Shown: positions 1 through 8,826, counted from the stretch's first letter. The stretch: 64,000 bases of DNA from Selenomonas ruminantium subsp. lactilytica TAM6421 (GCF_000284095.1 NC_017068.1:248001-312000); one strand, 5' to 3'. Numbers and translations: made by a program. Notes: generated from the letters alone by a model not told the origin.

Positions 1-320
1 ATGTGGCCCGTTCCACGGCTTACCATGTGCAGCATCTGACGGACATGATCGCCAAGGCCTTCGACAACCATGGTTTCTCCTTCGTGGAAGCTCTGGTGCA
101 GTGCCCCACGGCCTATGGCCGCAAGAACAAATTGGGCAGCCCCGCGGATATGATGAAGTGGATGCGGGATAATGCCGTGATGAAGGCCGCCTGGGATAAG
201 CTCGATCCGGGCGCTGTGGCAGCGGAAAAATTCCCCATTGGCCTGCTTTATGAAGCAACGGCCATGGATTATGATACGGCCTATGATCAGGTTATCGAAC
301 GGGCAGGAGGTGCGAAGTGA
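1..320 (+). CDS. korB: 2-oxoacid:ferredoxin oxidoreductase, beta subunit (3' part)
   Basis: Only the C-terminal ~105 residues are in the window; the frame is open from the first full codon at base 3, so the gene starts upstream. The segment around FVEALVQCPTAYGRKN followed by KLGS and a short acidic-helical tail is typical of the thiamine-diphosphate-binding beta subunit of 2-oxoglutarate/2-oxoacid:ferredoxin oxidoreductases. These enzymes decarboxylate a 2-oxoacid to the acyl-CoA and reduce ferredoxin in the cytoplasm of anaerobes. It overlaps the gamma subunit by one base, as expected of a korABC-type operon. The exact 2-oxoacid cannot be decided from this fragment. Confidence 0.85.
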   Translation, partial: VARSTAYHVQHLTDMIAKAFDNHGFSFVEALVQCPTAYGRKNKLGSPADMMKWMRDNAVMKAAWDKLDPGAVAAEKFPIGLLYEATAMDYDTAYDQVIERAGGAK

Positions 321-850
321 TGAAAAAACAATTAAGACTCTCCGGCTCCGGTGGTCAGGGCGTGATTACGGCGGCTATCCTGCTGGCAGAAGCAGCTGTA
401 GCCGAGGGAAAAGAAGCAGCCCAGAGCCAGTCCTATGGCCCTGAGGCCCGCGGTGGTGCCTCCAAGGCTGAGGTAATCATCAGCGATGAGGCAATCTTCC
501 ATCCCCATGTGGAGACGCCGGATCTGGTGCTGGCCATGACGCAGAAGGCTGCGGATAAATATTACAGCGATTTGCATAAAGACGGCCTGCTCATCCTGGA
601 TGACAGTCTGGTGCCGGAAACGCCGGATTTCCCGAAGGTCGTGCGTCTGCCTATCACGAAACTGGCGGTGGAGGAGTTGGGCAAGGCACTGTTTGCCAAT
701 ATCGTAGCGCTGGGTGCGCTGGTGCGCATCACGGGCCTCGTGCAATTTGACACCGTCAAGGAATTCGTCGCCAAACGCGTCCCGCCCCATACTGTTGAGG
801 CCAATATGAAGGCCCTGCAGCTGGGCTGGGATGCCGCAGAGAATGTTTGA
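320..850 (+). CDS. korC: 2-oxoacid:ferredoxin oxidoreductase, gamma subunit
   Basis: A 176-residue protein beginning LRLSGSGGQGVITAAILLAEAA, the glycine-rich start of the gamma domain of pyruvate/2-oxoglutarate:ferredoxin oxidoreductases. SYGPEARGGASKAEVIIS follows and is also characteristic. In the family this subunit completes the active complex with the alpha and beta chains. The ATG at 320 overlaps the beta-subunit stop and has AGGAGG at 305-310; a GTG at 317 is an alternative start. Length is normal for a stand-alone gamma subunit. It is the last gene of its operon, with a terminator about 17 bases downstream. Confidence 0.88.
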   Translation: MKKQLRLSGSGGQGVITAAILLAEAAVAEGKEAAQSQSYGPEARGGASKAEVIISDEAIFHPHVETPDLVLAMTQKAADKYYSDLHKDGLLILDDSLVPETPDFPKVVRLPITKLAVEELGKALFANIVALGALVRITGLVQFDTVKEFVAKRVPPHTVEANMKALQLGWDAAENV

Positions 851-866
851 AAGAGATTGTTTACAG

Positions 867-902
867 ATAACCGGTCAACCACTCGTTGATCGGTTATTTT
901 TC
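867..902 (+). terminator. Rho-independent terminator after korC
   Basis: A 13-bp stem (867-879 with 885-897, one G-T wobble) with a 5-base loop is followed by a T-rich run. It closes the kor operon. Confidence 0.85.
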
Positions 903-925
903 TGTATAAAGCACCCATCCCTTTA

Positions 926-954
926 TTGACACTTGTCCCGGCATTTGCTATTAT
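926..954 (+). promoter_or_regulatory. Sigma-70-type promoter for purB-purA
   Basis: TTGACA at 926-931 and TATTAT at 949-954 are separated by 17 bp. Transcription would begin near 961, leaving a leader of about 140 bases before purB. Confidence 0.75.
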
Positions 955-959
955 AAGAA

Positions 960-1090
960 AGGGAAACTGTAAACAAATTCTCCAAACTCAAAATGAGGCT
1001 GGCACTCGCATGTGGCGGGGCAGTCAATTTGAGTTTTATTTTCGTGTTTTCACTTCCGCGGTGCAGTGACGCCGCTAGGAACCTGAGGAG
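960..1090 (+). promoter_or_regulatory. Structured 5' leader of purB (candidate cis-regulatory RNA)
   Basis: The leader contains a perfect 9-bp helix, AAACTCAAA (984-992) with TTTGAGTTT (1028-1036), enclosing a G-rich internal segment. A second short GC hairpin (GCGG...CCGC, about 1058-1075) follows just before the ribosome binding site. Its position suggests control of purine genes. It does not match the purine or ZTP riboswitch consensus I know, so the class and ligand are unassigned. Confidence 0.35.
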
Positions 1091-1100
1091 GAAATCACTA

Positions 1101-2393
1101 ATGATCGAACGTTACACCAACCCGGAGATGGGTCATCTTTGGTCCATCGAGAACGAATGGCAGCAGATCCTGAATGTTGAGCTGGCTGCCTGCGATGTTA
1201 TGGCAGAGCTGGGAGAAATCCCGGTGGAGGCTGCGAAGAACATTCGCGCCAAGGCAAAATTCGATGTGAAGCGCATTCTGGAAATTGAATCCGTTACCCA
1301 TCATGATATCATTGCCTTCCTGACCAACGTCGCCGAAAATGTTGGTGAAGATTCCAAGTATGTGCATAAGGGGCTTACGTCCAGCGACGTAAAGGACACC
1401 GCTTACTGCATGATGATGCGGGATGCTGCAGACATCATCCTGGATGACCTGCGCAAATTCCGCGAGGTTCTGCGCCGCCGTGCCGTGGAATTCAAACATA
1501 CGCCCTGCATTGGCCGTACCCATGGCATCCATGCTGAGCCCATGACCTTTGGTCTGAAGATGGCTCTGTGGAGTGCGGAAATTGAACGCGATATCGACCG
1601 TGTGGAACATGCGAAAAAGACGGTTTCCGTCTGCAAGCTCTCCGGCGCTGTTGGCACTTACTCCAACATCGATCCGGAAATCGAGCAGCGCGTGGCTAAG
1701 AAGCTCGGTCTGACGCCGGTTCCTCTGGCAACTCAGGTCATCCAGCGCGATCGTCATGCTGAATTCGTGACGACGCTGGCTATCGTATCCAGCACCCTGG
1801 AAAAGATCGCTACGGAAGTCCGCAACCTGCAGCGTACGGATATCCGTGAAGCCGAGGAATATTTCTCCCCGGGGCAGAAGGGCTCTTCTGCTATGCCCCA
1901 TAAGCGTAATCCCATCAACTGCGAACGCATCTCCGGTATGGCCCGCCTCGTGCGCGGCAATGCCGTTGCCGCTCTTGAGGATATCACCCTCTGGCATGAG
2001 CGCGATATCTCCCATTCCTCCGTTGAGCGCGTAATCCTGCCGGACAGCACCATCAACGTGGATTACTGCACCCGTAAGCTCACGAACATCATCGATAAGC
2101 TGCTGGTCTATCCGGACAAGATGCTCCACGATATGGAACGCACCGGCGGCCTGATCTACAGCCAGCGCATCATGCTGAGCGTGGTCAGCAAGGGCGTGCT
2201 GCGTGAAGATGCTTACAAGTGGGTACAGCGCAACGCCATGAAGCGCTGGATGGAAGGTCAGGATTTCCGTACCAGCGTGGAAAATGACCCGGATATCACG
2301 AAGTATCTGACGAAGGAAGAAATCGATGATTGCTTTGATTACAAGTATTTCCTGCGTCATGTGGATATGATTTTTGAACGTTTCGGACTTTGA
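1101..2393 (+). CDS. purB: Adenylosuccinate lyase
   Basis: A 430-residue member of the fumarase/aspartase superfamily. It cleaves adenylosuccinate to AMP and fumarate and SAICAR to AICAR in purine synthesis. The family signature GSSAMPHKRNPINCERISG is present around residues 260-278 and the catalytic-histidine segment GRTHGIHAEP around residue 140. The start is set at ATG 1101 because GAGGAGG lies at 1085-1091; the frame is open further upstream to 993 but that part is the non-coding leader. The N-terminus MIERYTNPEMGHLWS is standard for the family. It is 32 bases from purA, so the two committed AMP genes form one operon. Confidence 0.95.
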   Translation: MIERYTNPEMGHLWSIENEWQQILNVELAACDVMAELGEIPVEAAKNIRAKAKFDVKRILEIESVTHHDIIAFLTNVAENVGEDSKYVHKGLTSSDVKDTAYCMMMRDAADIILDDLRKFREVLRRRAVEFKHTPCIGRTHGIHAEPMTFGLKMALWSAEIERDIDRVEHAKKTVSVCKLSGAVGTYSNIDPEIEQRVAKKLGLTPVPLATQVIQRDRHAEFVTTLAIVSSTLEKIATEVRNLQRTDIREAEEYFSPGQKGSSAMPHKRNPINCERISGMARLVRGNAVAALEDITLWHERDISHSSVERVILPDSTINVDYCTRKLTNIIDKLLVYPDKMLHDMERTGGLIYSQRIMLSVVSKGVLREDAYKWVQRNAMKRWMEGQDFRTSVENDPDITKYLTKEEIDDCFDYKYFLRHVDMIFERFGL

Positions 2394-2425
2394 TTTTTAA
2401 ATCAAGGCTTTAAGGAGAGTATGAT

Positions 2426-3712
2426 ATGTCAACAGTAGTAGTAACCGGTACCCAGTGGGGCGATGAAGGCAAGGGTAAAATCGTCGATTATCTGGCCCAG
2501 CAGGCCGATACGGTAGTACGCTTCCAGGGCGGCAGCAATGCCGGCCATACGGTCATGGTAGATGGCGAGGCTTATAAGCTGCGCCTGATGCCCTCCGGCA
2601 TCCTGTTCAAGGGTTCCCATTGCATTGTGGGCAATGGCGTGGCTTTTGATCCCATGGTTATGCTGGAGGAAATGGACGGCCTGGCTGAACGCGGCATTGA
2701 CCTGTCCGGCATCCGCATTTCCAACCGCGCCCATGTGGTGCTGCCGTACCACCGCCTGATGGATGGCATCGGTGATGAAGCCCGTGGCGATAACAAGATC
2801 GGCACCACCAAACGCGGTATCGGCCCCTGCTACATGGACCGTGACAACCGCATCGGCATCCGCGTCTGCGATCTGATGGACGAGGAAGAATTCGCCAAGC
2901 GCCTCAAGGAAAATCTGGAAATCAAGAACAAGGAACTCAAGCTTCTGTATGACCATGAGCCCCTGTCCTATGAGGAAGTGCTCAAGGAATACTTGGGTTA
3001 TGCAGAGCGTCTGCGTCCCTATGTCTGCGATACCATTGCCCTGCTGAACGATGAAATCAAAGAAGGCCGCAAGATCCTCTTTGAAGGTGCTCAGGCTACG
3101 ATGTTGGACATCGACTATGGTACTTATCCGTATGTTACGGCTTCCCACCCCATTTCCGGTGGTGTGGGCGTAGGCGCTGGCGTGGCTCCCAACAAGATCG
3201 ACAAGGTGGTGGGTATCGTCAAGGCTTACTGCACCCGTGTGGGTGAAGGCCCCTTCCCCACGGAACAGCTCAATGCCATCGGCGAGAAGATCCGTGAAGA
3301 AGGTCATGAGTACGGCGTTGTTACGGGCCGTCCCCGCCGCACGGGCTGGCTCGATGCCTGCGTGGTCCGCTATGCCGGCCTGATTTCCGGTATCGACTAC
3401 ATGGCTGTAACCCGTCTGGACATTCTCGACAACTTCGAGGAAATCAAGATGTGCGTAGCCTACAAGTACAAGGGCGAAATCCTCAACGAAATCCCGGCCA
3501 GCCTCAAGGTACTGGCTGAGGTTGAACCGGTGTACGAGACCTTCGAGGGCTGGAACACCAGCATCAGCAAGGTGCGCAAGTACGAAGATCTGCCGGAAAA
3601 TGCGAAGAAATATCTCGAACGCATGGCAGAAGTGACGGGCATCAAGCTGGGCATCGTTTCCGTTGGTCCGAACCGCGATGAAACCATCGTTCTGGCTAAG
3701 GATATATTTTAA
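2426..3712 (+). CDS. purA: Adenylosuccinate synthetase
   Basis: This 428-residue cytoplasmic enzyme joins IMP and aspartate using GTP to make adenylosuccinate, the substrate of the neighbouring PurB. The phosphate-binding loop GDEGKGK is at residues 12-18, with catalytic Asp13 and His41 (NAGHTV) in place. The signature GIGPCYMDR and a C-terminal GRPRRTGWLD segment are also present. Length is normal. AAGGAG lies just upstream of the ATG. The pair purB-purA covers IMP to AMP; no other purine genes are in the window. Confidence 0.97.
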   Translation: MSTVVVTGTQWGDEGKGKIVDYLAQQADTVVRFQGGSNAGHTVMVDGEAYKLRLMPSGILFKGSHCIVGNGVAFDPMVMLEEMDGLAERGIDLSGIRISNRAHVVLPYHRLMDGIGDEARGDNKIGTTKRGIGPCYMDRDNRIGIRVCDLMDEEEFAKRLKENLEIKNKELKLLYDHEPLSYEEVLKEYLGYAERLRPYVCDTIALLNDEIKEGRKILFEGAQATMLDIDYGTYPYVTASHPISGGVGVGAGVAPNKIDKVVGIVKAYCTRVGEGPFPTEQLNAIGEKIREEGHEYGVVTGRPRRTGWLDACVVRYAGLISGIDYMAVTRLDILDNFEEIKMCVAYKYKGEILNEIPASLKVLAEVEPVYETFEGWNTSISKVRKYEDLPENAKKYLERMAEVTGIKLGIVSVGPNRDETIVLAKDIF

Positions 3713-3725
3713 GTCGTAATAGAAT

Positions 3726-3756
3726 AAGCTGTCGCTCCTATGGGGGCGGCAGCTTT
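3726..3756 (+). terminator. Terminator after purA
   Basis: AAGCTGTCGCTCC pairs with GGGGCGGCAGCTT across a 4-base loop, followed by a short T run. The T run is brief, so termination may be partial. Confidence 0.65.
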
Positions 3757-3776
3757 TGTGATTGAGGGAGAAATTT

Positions 3777-4457
3777 ATGGCAGCCAAGAAAGTATATGCC
3801 GTCAGAAACGGGCGCAAGACAGGGATTTTCACCACCTGGGCAGAGTGCAAGGCTCAGGTGGATGGCTTCCCGGGGGCCCGCTACAAGGGATTTACCGATC
3901 CCAATGAGGCCAATAAGTGGCTGAATCTGGACTATGTGCCGCCCTATGGCGGCGGTGCGCCGAAAAAGCAGGCCGCGCCCCAGCCGGAACCGGCGGCGCA
4001 GTTTGACGATGCGCCGGATTATGTCATCTATACGGATGGTTCCTGCCTGCGCAATCCCGACGGCCCCGGCGGCTGGGCCGCGGTGATTGCCGACCAGATT
4101 GAAGGCAGACTTACGGAACTCCACGAAGGGGAAGCCTCCACCACCAACAACCGCATGGAACTGACGGCAGCGCTGCGGGCGCTGACCTTTGCCCGTCCTG
4201 GTTCGGTCATTGACCTTTACACCGACAGTCAGTATCTCAAGAACGCCTTTACCAAGAACTGGCTGGCTGGGTGGAAACGCAAGGGCTGGGTGACGGCTGC
4301 CGGCACGCCGGTGAAGAATCAGGACCTCTGGCAGCAGCTGGACGCCGCCTTCGCCCGCCAAAAGGTGCGCTTCCACTGGGTGAAAGGCCATGTGGGCGTG
4401 GCCCAGAACGAGCGCTGTGACGAACTGGCCAAGGCTGAGGCCATGAAATTCATGTGA
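3777..4457 (+). CDS. rnhA: Ribonuclease HI with N-terminal hybrid-binding domain
   Basis: A 226-residue protein with two parts. Residues 1-50 (KVYAVRNGRKTGIFTTW, then YKGF) form the RNA-DNA hybrid-binding domain seen in eukaryotic-type RNase H1. Residues ~80-226 form the nuclease domain. Catalytic acidic residues are visible: Asp in YTDGSC, Glu in NNRMELTA, Asp in YTDSQY, Asp in NERCDELA. It cleaves the RNA strand of RNA-DNA hybrids. A glycine/proline/alanine-rich linker joins the domains. ATG 3777 is chosen because GAGGGAG lies just before it; the upstream TTG at 3762 would sit on that site. Confidence 0.93.
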   Translation: MAAKKVYAVRNGRKTGIFTTWAECKAQVDGFPGARYKGFTDPNEANKWLNLDYVPPYGGGAPKKQAAPQPEPAAQFDDAPDYVIYTDGSCLRNPDGPGGWAAVIADQIEGRLTELHEGEASTTNNRMELTAALRALTFARPGSVIDLYTDSQYLKNAFTKNWLAGWKRKGWVTAAGTPVKNQDLWQQLDAAFARQKVRFHWVKGHVGVAQNERCDELAKAEAMKFM

Positions 4458-4477
4458 TGGATTTAGCGAACAGATGT

Positions 4478-4506
4478 GAAAAAACCACCCGTATGGGTGG
4501 TTTTTT
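4478..4506. terminator. Bidirectional terminator between rnhA and the TSUP gene
   Basis: AAAAAACCACCC and GGGTGGTTTTTT form a perfect hairpin with a GTAT loop. It is T-rich on both strands and serves the two converging genes. Confidence 0.88.
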
Positions 4507-4527
4507 CATGCAGTATTATGAAGTTCG

Positions 4528-5319
4528 TTATTGGACGCTGCCCATCAGGATCAGGCGGCAGCCCAGGGCAAACATGGCCAGGGAGAGCAGGGCCAGAATG
4601 ACTTTTGATTTTGTCTTTTTAGAGATCTTGGCCCCGATCTGGGCACCGATGGCGGCGCCGATGGAGATGCAGATGGCAGGCATCCAGATGATGTGGTCCA
4701 GCAGGAAATGGGACACCACGCCGAAAGCAGAGGAGCAGGCCAGCACGAAGTGGGAGGTGGCAGTGGCCATATGCACCGGGAAGCCCAGGAGATAGATCAT
4801 CAGGGGCACATGGATGACGCCGCCGCCGATGCCGAAGATGCTGGACAGGAAGCCTACGCCGAAGCTGGAGATGATGCCAATCCAGCGATTGTAGGTAAAG
4901 CCGGCGGGCAGCTCATGCACATCTGCCGGCGGTTTGCGGCGGGTGTTCATATACATGATGGAGGCCATGAACAACAGGAAGATGCCGAAGTAGAAGTTCA
5001 GCATGGGCGGGTTGAACTTGTCCACGATATAAGAGCCGAAGAAGGCACCGGGCAGGGTGGCCAGGGCAAAGGGGATGGCTGCCTTGAAATACACCCGCTT
5101 CTGGCGGATATAGGCGATGGTGCCGGACAGGGCGTTGGCCATGACGATGACCAGGGACGTACCTGTAATCTGCGCCGCCGTGGTAAAGAAGGGATGGTTT
5201 GTGCCCGCAGACAGGAACAGGATGAAGATGGGCACGCAGATCAGGCCACCGCCGATGCCTACCAAGGTACCGAAGGTGCCGACGCCGAGGCCCAAAAGCA
5301 AGAATAAAAGGACTTCCAT
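4528..5319 (-). CDS. TSUP family permease (TauE/SafE type)
   Basis: A 263-residue integral membrane protein with about eight hydrophobic segments. The duplicated GIGGG motifs (VGIGGGLICVP near the N-terminus and FGIGGGVIHVP mid-protein) define the TSUP family. Members export or import sulfite, sulfoacetate, taurine-derived or other small organic anions. The substrate here is not predictable, and no sulfur-metabolism gene is adjacent. A GAGGCATTCCC site precedes the ATG. It is transcribed divergently from cstA across a 180-bp spacer with a long inverted repeat. Confidence 0.85.
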   Translation of the reverse strand: MEVLLFLLLGLGVGTFGTLVGIGGGLICVPIFILFLSAGTNHPFFTTAAQITGTSLVIVMANALSGTIAYIRQKRVYFKAAIPFALATLPGAFFGSYIVDKFNPPMLNFYFGIFLLFMASIMYMNTRRKPPADVHELPAGFTYNRWIGIISSFGVGFLSSIFGIGGGVIHVPLMIYLLGFPVHMATATSHFVLACSSAFGVVSHFLLDHIIWMPAICISIGAAIGAQIGAKISKKTKSKVILALLSLAMFALGCRLILMGSVQ

Positions 5320-5379
5320 GGGAATGCCTCCTCGTGAAATTTATGGTAAATTTTTCGAATGGGGCAGGATTTTTTGCCT

Positions 5380-5468
5380 CAATTGCGAATACAACTTAGT
5401 ATAGCACAAATAGAATTTCATCACAAAGGAGGGCAGAGAAGATTATACAGGGTAAATATTCGCAATTG
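5380..5468. promoter_or_regulatory. Inverted repeat in the TSUP/cstA divergent promoter region
   Basis: CAATTGCGAATA (5380-5391) is repeated in perfect inversion as TATTCGCAATTG (5457-5468), with 65 bp between arms. Each arm lies close to one of the two divergent promoters. The layout suits a dimeric regulator binding both arms, possibly with looping. The regulator is unknown. Confidence 0.5.
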
Positions 5469-5499
5469 TTGTAATAATAGTAAAACGAGGTGAAGTTTC

Positions 5500-6921
5500 A
5501 TGGTTACATTTTTAGTGGCTTTGTGCGCCCTGATTGGCGGTTATTTTATCTATGGTAAGATCGTGGATAATGTGTTCGGTCCCACCGATGCGCAGACGCC
5601 GGCGTTGGTGCATAATGATGGCGTGGATTACATCCCGCTGCCCACTTGGAAGGTATTTCTGATCCAGCTTCTGAACATTGCGGGCCTTGGCCCAATCTTT
5701 GGTGCTCTCGGTGGTGCTATCTGGGGGCCCAGCGTATATCTCTGGATTGTCTTTGGTACGATTTTTGCCGGTGCTGTCCATGACTACCTGTCGGGCATGA
5801 TTTCCTTGCGCGAGGATGGCAAGAGTATCTCCGAGGTAGTTGGTCACCATATGGGGCCCACGATGCTGATGATCATGCGCGTGTTCTCCGTGGTGCTGCT
5901 GGTCTTAGTCGGTACTGTATTCATGACAGGGCCGGCCGGCCTGCTGGCCAAGCTCACCGGCGTAGCTGTAACAGTGGTGCTGCCCTGCGTGCTGGCCTAT
6001 TACTTCCTGGCCACGCTGCTGCCCATCGATAAACTGATTGCCCGTTTCTATCCCCTGTTCGGTATCTGCCTTATCGTCATGGCCCTGGGCATCATGGGGG
6101 GCATGCTCTTCGGCGTGGGAGGTCATACCATGCCGGAAATGACCTTGCAGAACCTGCATCCGCTGGGGCCGGAAAAGATGCCGATCTGGCCGCTGATGTT
6201 CATCACGGTAGCCTGCGGCGCAATCTCCGGTTTCCATTCCACCCAGTCGCCGATCATGGCCCGCTGCCTGAAGGATGAGCGCCTTGGCCGTCCTGTATTC
6301 TATGGCGCCATGGTTTCCGAAGGCATCATCGCCCTGATCTGGGCAGCTGCCGGCGTTACCTTCTATGATGGCACTGGCGGACTGGCCGCAGCCATGAAGG
6401 CTGGCGGTGCCGGTACTGTGGTTTATGATATCTGCGTGGGTTTCATGGGTTCCGGTGTTGGTGCTGTGCTGGCCATGCTGGGCGTTATTGCCTGCCCCAT
6501 TACTTCCGGCGATACGGCTTTCCGTTCTGCCCGCCTGACTTTGGCTGACTGGTTCGGCATCGAGCAGAATCAGGCAGTGAAGCGTCTGATGTTTGCTGTA
6601 CCTCTGCTGGCTGTGGGCGGTATCCTGTCCCAGATGGACTTCAACATCATCTGGCGTTATTTCTCCTGGACGAATCAGACGCTGGCCATGATCGTGCTCT
6701 GGACCGGTGCCGTTTATCTCTATCGCACGAAACCGGGTTCCGGTGCCTGGAAGATTCCCTTCGTACCGGCAACCTTTATGTCGGCCGTTTCCTGCACCTA
6801 TATCCTGCAGGCTCCGGAAGGCTTGCAGCTGTCCACCGCCATTTCCTATCCGGTGGGGATTCTCTTCGCGGTAGTGTGCGTAGCTTTGTATTATAAGACC
6901 ACTTTAGGCAGTAAGGCTTGA
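5500..6921 (+). CDS. cstA: CstA-type carbon starvation / pyruvate-peptide transporter
   Basis: A 473-residue polytopic membrane protein of the CstA/BtsT family, shorter than the ~700-residue enterobacterial members. N-terminal YGKIVDNVFGPT, LLNIAGLGPIFGALGG and VHDYLSGMISLREDGKS are family hallmarks. Characterised members take up pyruvate or peptides when carbon is short. About 12-14 hydrophobic segments are visible. Start ATG 5500 follows GAGGTGAAG. It is separated from uxaC by only 21 bp and is probably co-transcribed with it, which hints at uptake of an organic acid. Family membership is clear, but the substrate is inferred. Confidence 0.88.
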   Translation: MVTFLVALCALIGGYFIYGKIVDNVFGPTDAQTPALVHNDGVDYIPLPTWKVFLIQLLNIAGLGPIFGALGGAIWGPSVYLWIVFGTIFAGAVHDYLSGMISLREDGKSISEVVGHHMGPTMLMIMRVFSVVLLVLVGTVFMTGPAGLLAKLTGVAVTVVLPCVLAYYFLATLLPIDKLIARFYPLFGICLIVMALGIMGGMLFGVGGHTMPEMTLQNLHPLGPEKMPIWPLMFITVACGAISGFHSTQSPIMARCLKDERLGRPVFYGAMVSEGIIALIWAAAGVTFYDGTGGLAAAMKAGGAGTVVYDICVGFMGSGVGAVLAMLGVIACPITSGDTAFRSARLTLADWFGIEQNQAVKRLMFAVPLLAVGGILSQMDFNIIWRYFSWTNQTLAMIVLWTGAVYLYRTKPGSGAWKIPFVPATFMSAVSCTYILQAPEGLQLSTAISYPVGILFAVVCVALYYKTTLGSKA

Positions 6922-6942
6922 TGGCAGTTGGGAGGGCTGATT

Positions 6943-8355
6943 ATGAAACCATTCATGGACAAGGATTTTCTTTTGCAGACGGAAACGGCCAAAACACTCT
7001 ATCACGAACATGCCGCTCCCATGCCCATCTATGACTACCACTGTCATATCAATCCTCGGGAGATTGCCGAGAACCGGGAATTCCGCAATATCGCCCAAGC
7101 CTGGTTGGCCACCGACACCTATAAGTGGCGTCTGCTCAGGAGCAACGGCGTGCCGGAGGGCTGTGTATCCAGCACGGAGGTTTCCTCTCGGGAGAAATTC
7201 CAATACTTTGCGGAAAGCATTTCCCGGGCTATCGGCAGTCCCATCTATCATTGGACGCATCTGGAACTCAGGCGGTATTTTGACTGCGATCTGGTGCTCA
7301 ATGGGGAGAATGCGGAAAAGATCTGGGAAATCTGCAATGAGCGGCTGCAGTCGGCAGATATGCGGGCGCAGGGCATTATCCGGCAGTCCAATGTGCAGGT
7401 GATCTGCACTACGGATGATCCTGTGTCGGAGCTGAAATGGCATAAGAAGATCAAGGCGGAAGGCATCTGTCCGGCCAAGGTGCTGCCCACGTTCCGGGCA
7501 GATCCCATCCTCAATATCGAGGATGAGGGCTGGGATAATTATATGCGCTATGAACTGGGCGAAGTCACGGATATGGATGATATATCCACCATGCAGGACA
7601 TCCGGGATGCGCTGGTGAAGCGGCTGGATTATTTTGCAGAGAATGGCTGCCAGATTGCCGATCATGCCCTGCCCTATATGGCCTTTGCTCCGGCCAGGGA
7701 GTATGAGCTGGATGATGTGGTGGGCAAGGTGATCAACGGCAAGGGCAGTCCCTCGAAACTGGCTATGGAGCAGTATAAGACGGCGATTCTCCTGTTCCTG
7801 GGACAGGAATATGCCCGGAGGGGCTGGACCATGCAGCTGCATTTCTCGGCCCTGCGGGACGTGAATTCCCGGCAGTTTGCGATTCTGGGACAGGACAGCG
7901 GCTATGATGTGGTGGATACCCATAACTGTGCGCCGTCCCTGGCCAAGTTCCTTGACGCATTGGATAAGGACGGAAAGCTGCCTAAGACCATCATCTCCTC
8001 CCTGAATCCTGCCGACAATATCGTGATTGCCTCGCTGCTGCCGGCCTTTTCCGGGACGGAGTATCTGGGGAAGGTACAGCAGGGGGCAGCCTGGTGGTTC
8101 AACAACAATAAAGAAGGCATTGAGGCGCAGTTGCGGGTATTGGCCAGCATTTCGGTAATGGGCAATGCCATCGGCACGCCGACGGACTCCCGTTCCATCT
8201 TGTCCTATTCCCGTCATGAGTACTATCGGCGGATCCTCTGCAACTTCATCGGTAATCTGGTGGAGAACGGCGAGTATCCGGCGGATATGAAGGTGCTGGG
8301 CAAACTGGTGGAGGACATCAGCTACAACAATGCCTGCCGTTATTTCGCTTTTTGA
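6943..8355 (+). CDS. uxaC: Glucuronate isomerase (uronate isomerase)
   Basis: A 470-residue amidohydrolase-superfamily enzyme that converts D-glucuronate to D-fructuronate and D-galacturonate to D-tagaturonate in the cytoplasm. N-terminal PIYDYHCHINPREIAENR carries the metal-ligand HxH, and HLELRRYF, STTDDPVSEL-like and LHFSALRDVN segments match the UxaC family. Length is typical. ATG 6943 is preferred, with GGGAGG just upstream; the frame extends to 6928 without a site. The other uronate genes (uxaA, uxaB, uxuA, kdgK) are not in this window. It lies between cstA and the YbjN-like gene, apparently in one operon. Confidence 0.93.
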   Translation: MKPFMDKDFLLQTETAKTLYHEHAAPMPIYDYHCHINPREIAENREFRNIAQAWLATDTYKWRLLRSNGVPEGCVSSTEVSSREKFQYFAESISRAIGSPIYHWTHLELRRYFDCDLVLNGENAEKIWEICNERLQSADMRAQGIIRQSNVQVICTTDDPVSELKWHKKIKAEGICPAKVLPTFRADPILNIEDEGWDNYMRYELGEVTDMDDISTMQDIRDALVKRLDYFAENGCQIADHALPYMAFAPAREYELDDVVGKVINGKGSPSKLAMEQYKTAILLFLGQEYARRGWTMQLHFSALRDVNSRQFAILGQDSGYDVVDTHNCAPSLAKFLDALDKDGKLPKTIISSLNPADNIVIASLLPAFSGTEYLGKVQQGAAWWFNNNKEGIEAQLRVLASISVMGNAIGTPTDSRSILSYSRHEYYRRILCNFIGNLVENGEYPADMKVLGKLVEDISYNNACRYFAF

Positions 8356-8367
8356 GGAGGTGCATGC

Positions 8368-8826
8368 ATGCCTAGAAAAGCCAAAAAAAGTGTGGAGAAC
8401 AATGAAAAGGCGGTCAAATTTCAGGAATTCCTGATGGAGAACAATATCAGCGTCTTCAGCACGGAATCCATGGATGATGATTACGCCACAGTGCTCTTCC
8501 GTTCCCGTATTGAGGTTCGGGGGCAGATTCTGCCGATGGCTGTGCTGATTGATACCAGTATCTTTACGGTAATCCGCACGCAGATCATCAGCGGCCTGCC
8601 CGAGGATAAGCGCGCTCCCATTAAGACCTATCTGAATGACCTTAACGCCCGTTACAAGAGTTTTAAGTACTATGTCCATGAAGATGGCAAAGTATATCTG
8701 GATATATGCCTGCCCTTTGTGGATGAAACCTTTGACAGCAAGATGATCCAATTGATGCTCAGCGTGCTGGTGCAGCATCTGGAAGAAGTGTATGATGAAT
8801 TTATGGCCCGGGTTTGGGGAAAATAA
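8368..8826 (+). CDS. YbjN-like domain protein, function unknown
   Basis: A 152-residue soluble protein. It begins with a short lysine-rich stretch and continues with an alternating strand/helix pattern (FQEFLMENNISVFSTE, then a C-terminal FDSKMIQLMLSVLVQHLEEVYDEF). This resembles YbjN-type sensory/chaperone-like domains. It starts 12 bp after uxaC with GAGGTG before the ATG, so it is likely co-transcribed. There are no catalytic motifs, signal peptide or membrane segments. Fold assignment is by general resemblance only. Confidence 0.6.
   Translation: MPRKAKKSVENNEKAVKFQEFLMENNISVFSTESMDDDYATVLFRSRIEVRGQILPMAVLIDTSIFTVIRTQIISGLPEDKRAPIKTYLNDLNARYKSFKYYVHEDGKVYLDICLPFVDETFDSKMIQLMLSVLVQHLEEVYDEFMARVWGK

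Noticed and set aside
960-1090. Purine or ZTP riboswitch before purB
   Set aside because: Core consensus bases of these riboswitches are not found; only a generic structured leader is supported.
1098-2360. A 420-codon open frame on the minus strand opposite purB
   Set aside because: Shadow frame; purB has full family motifs and a ribosome site.
6904-8778. A 624-codon open frame on the minus strand opposite uxaC and the YbjN-like gene
   Set aside because: It covers two well-supported genes on the plus strand and has no motif or ribosome site.
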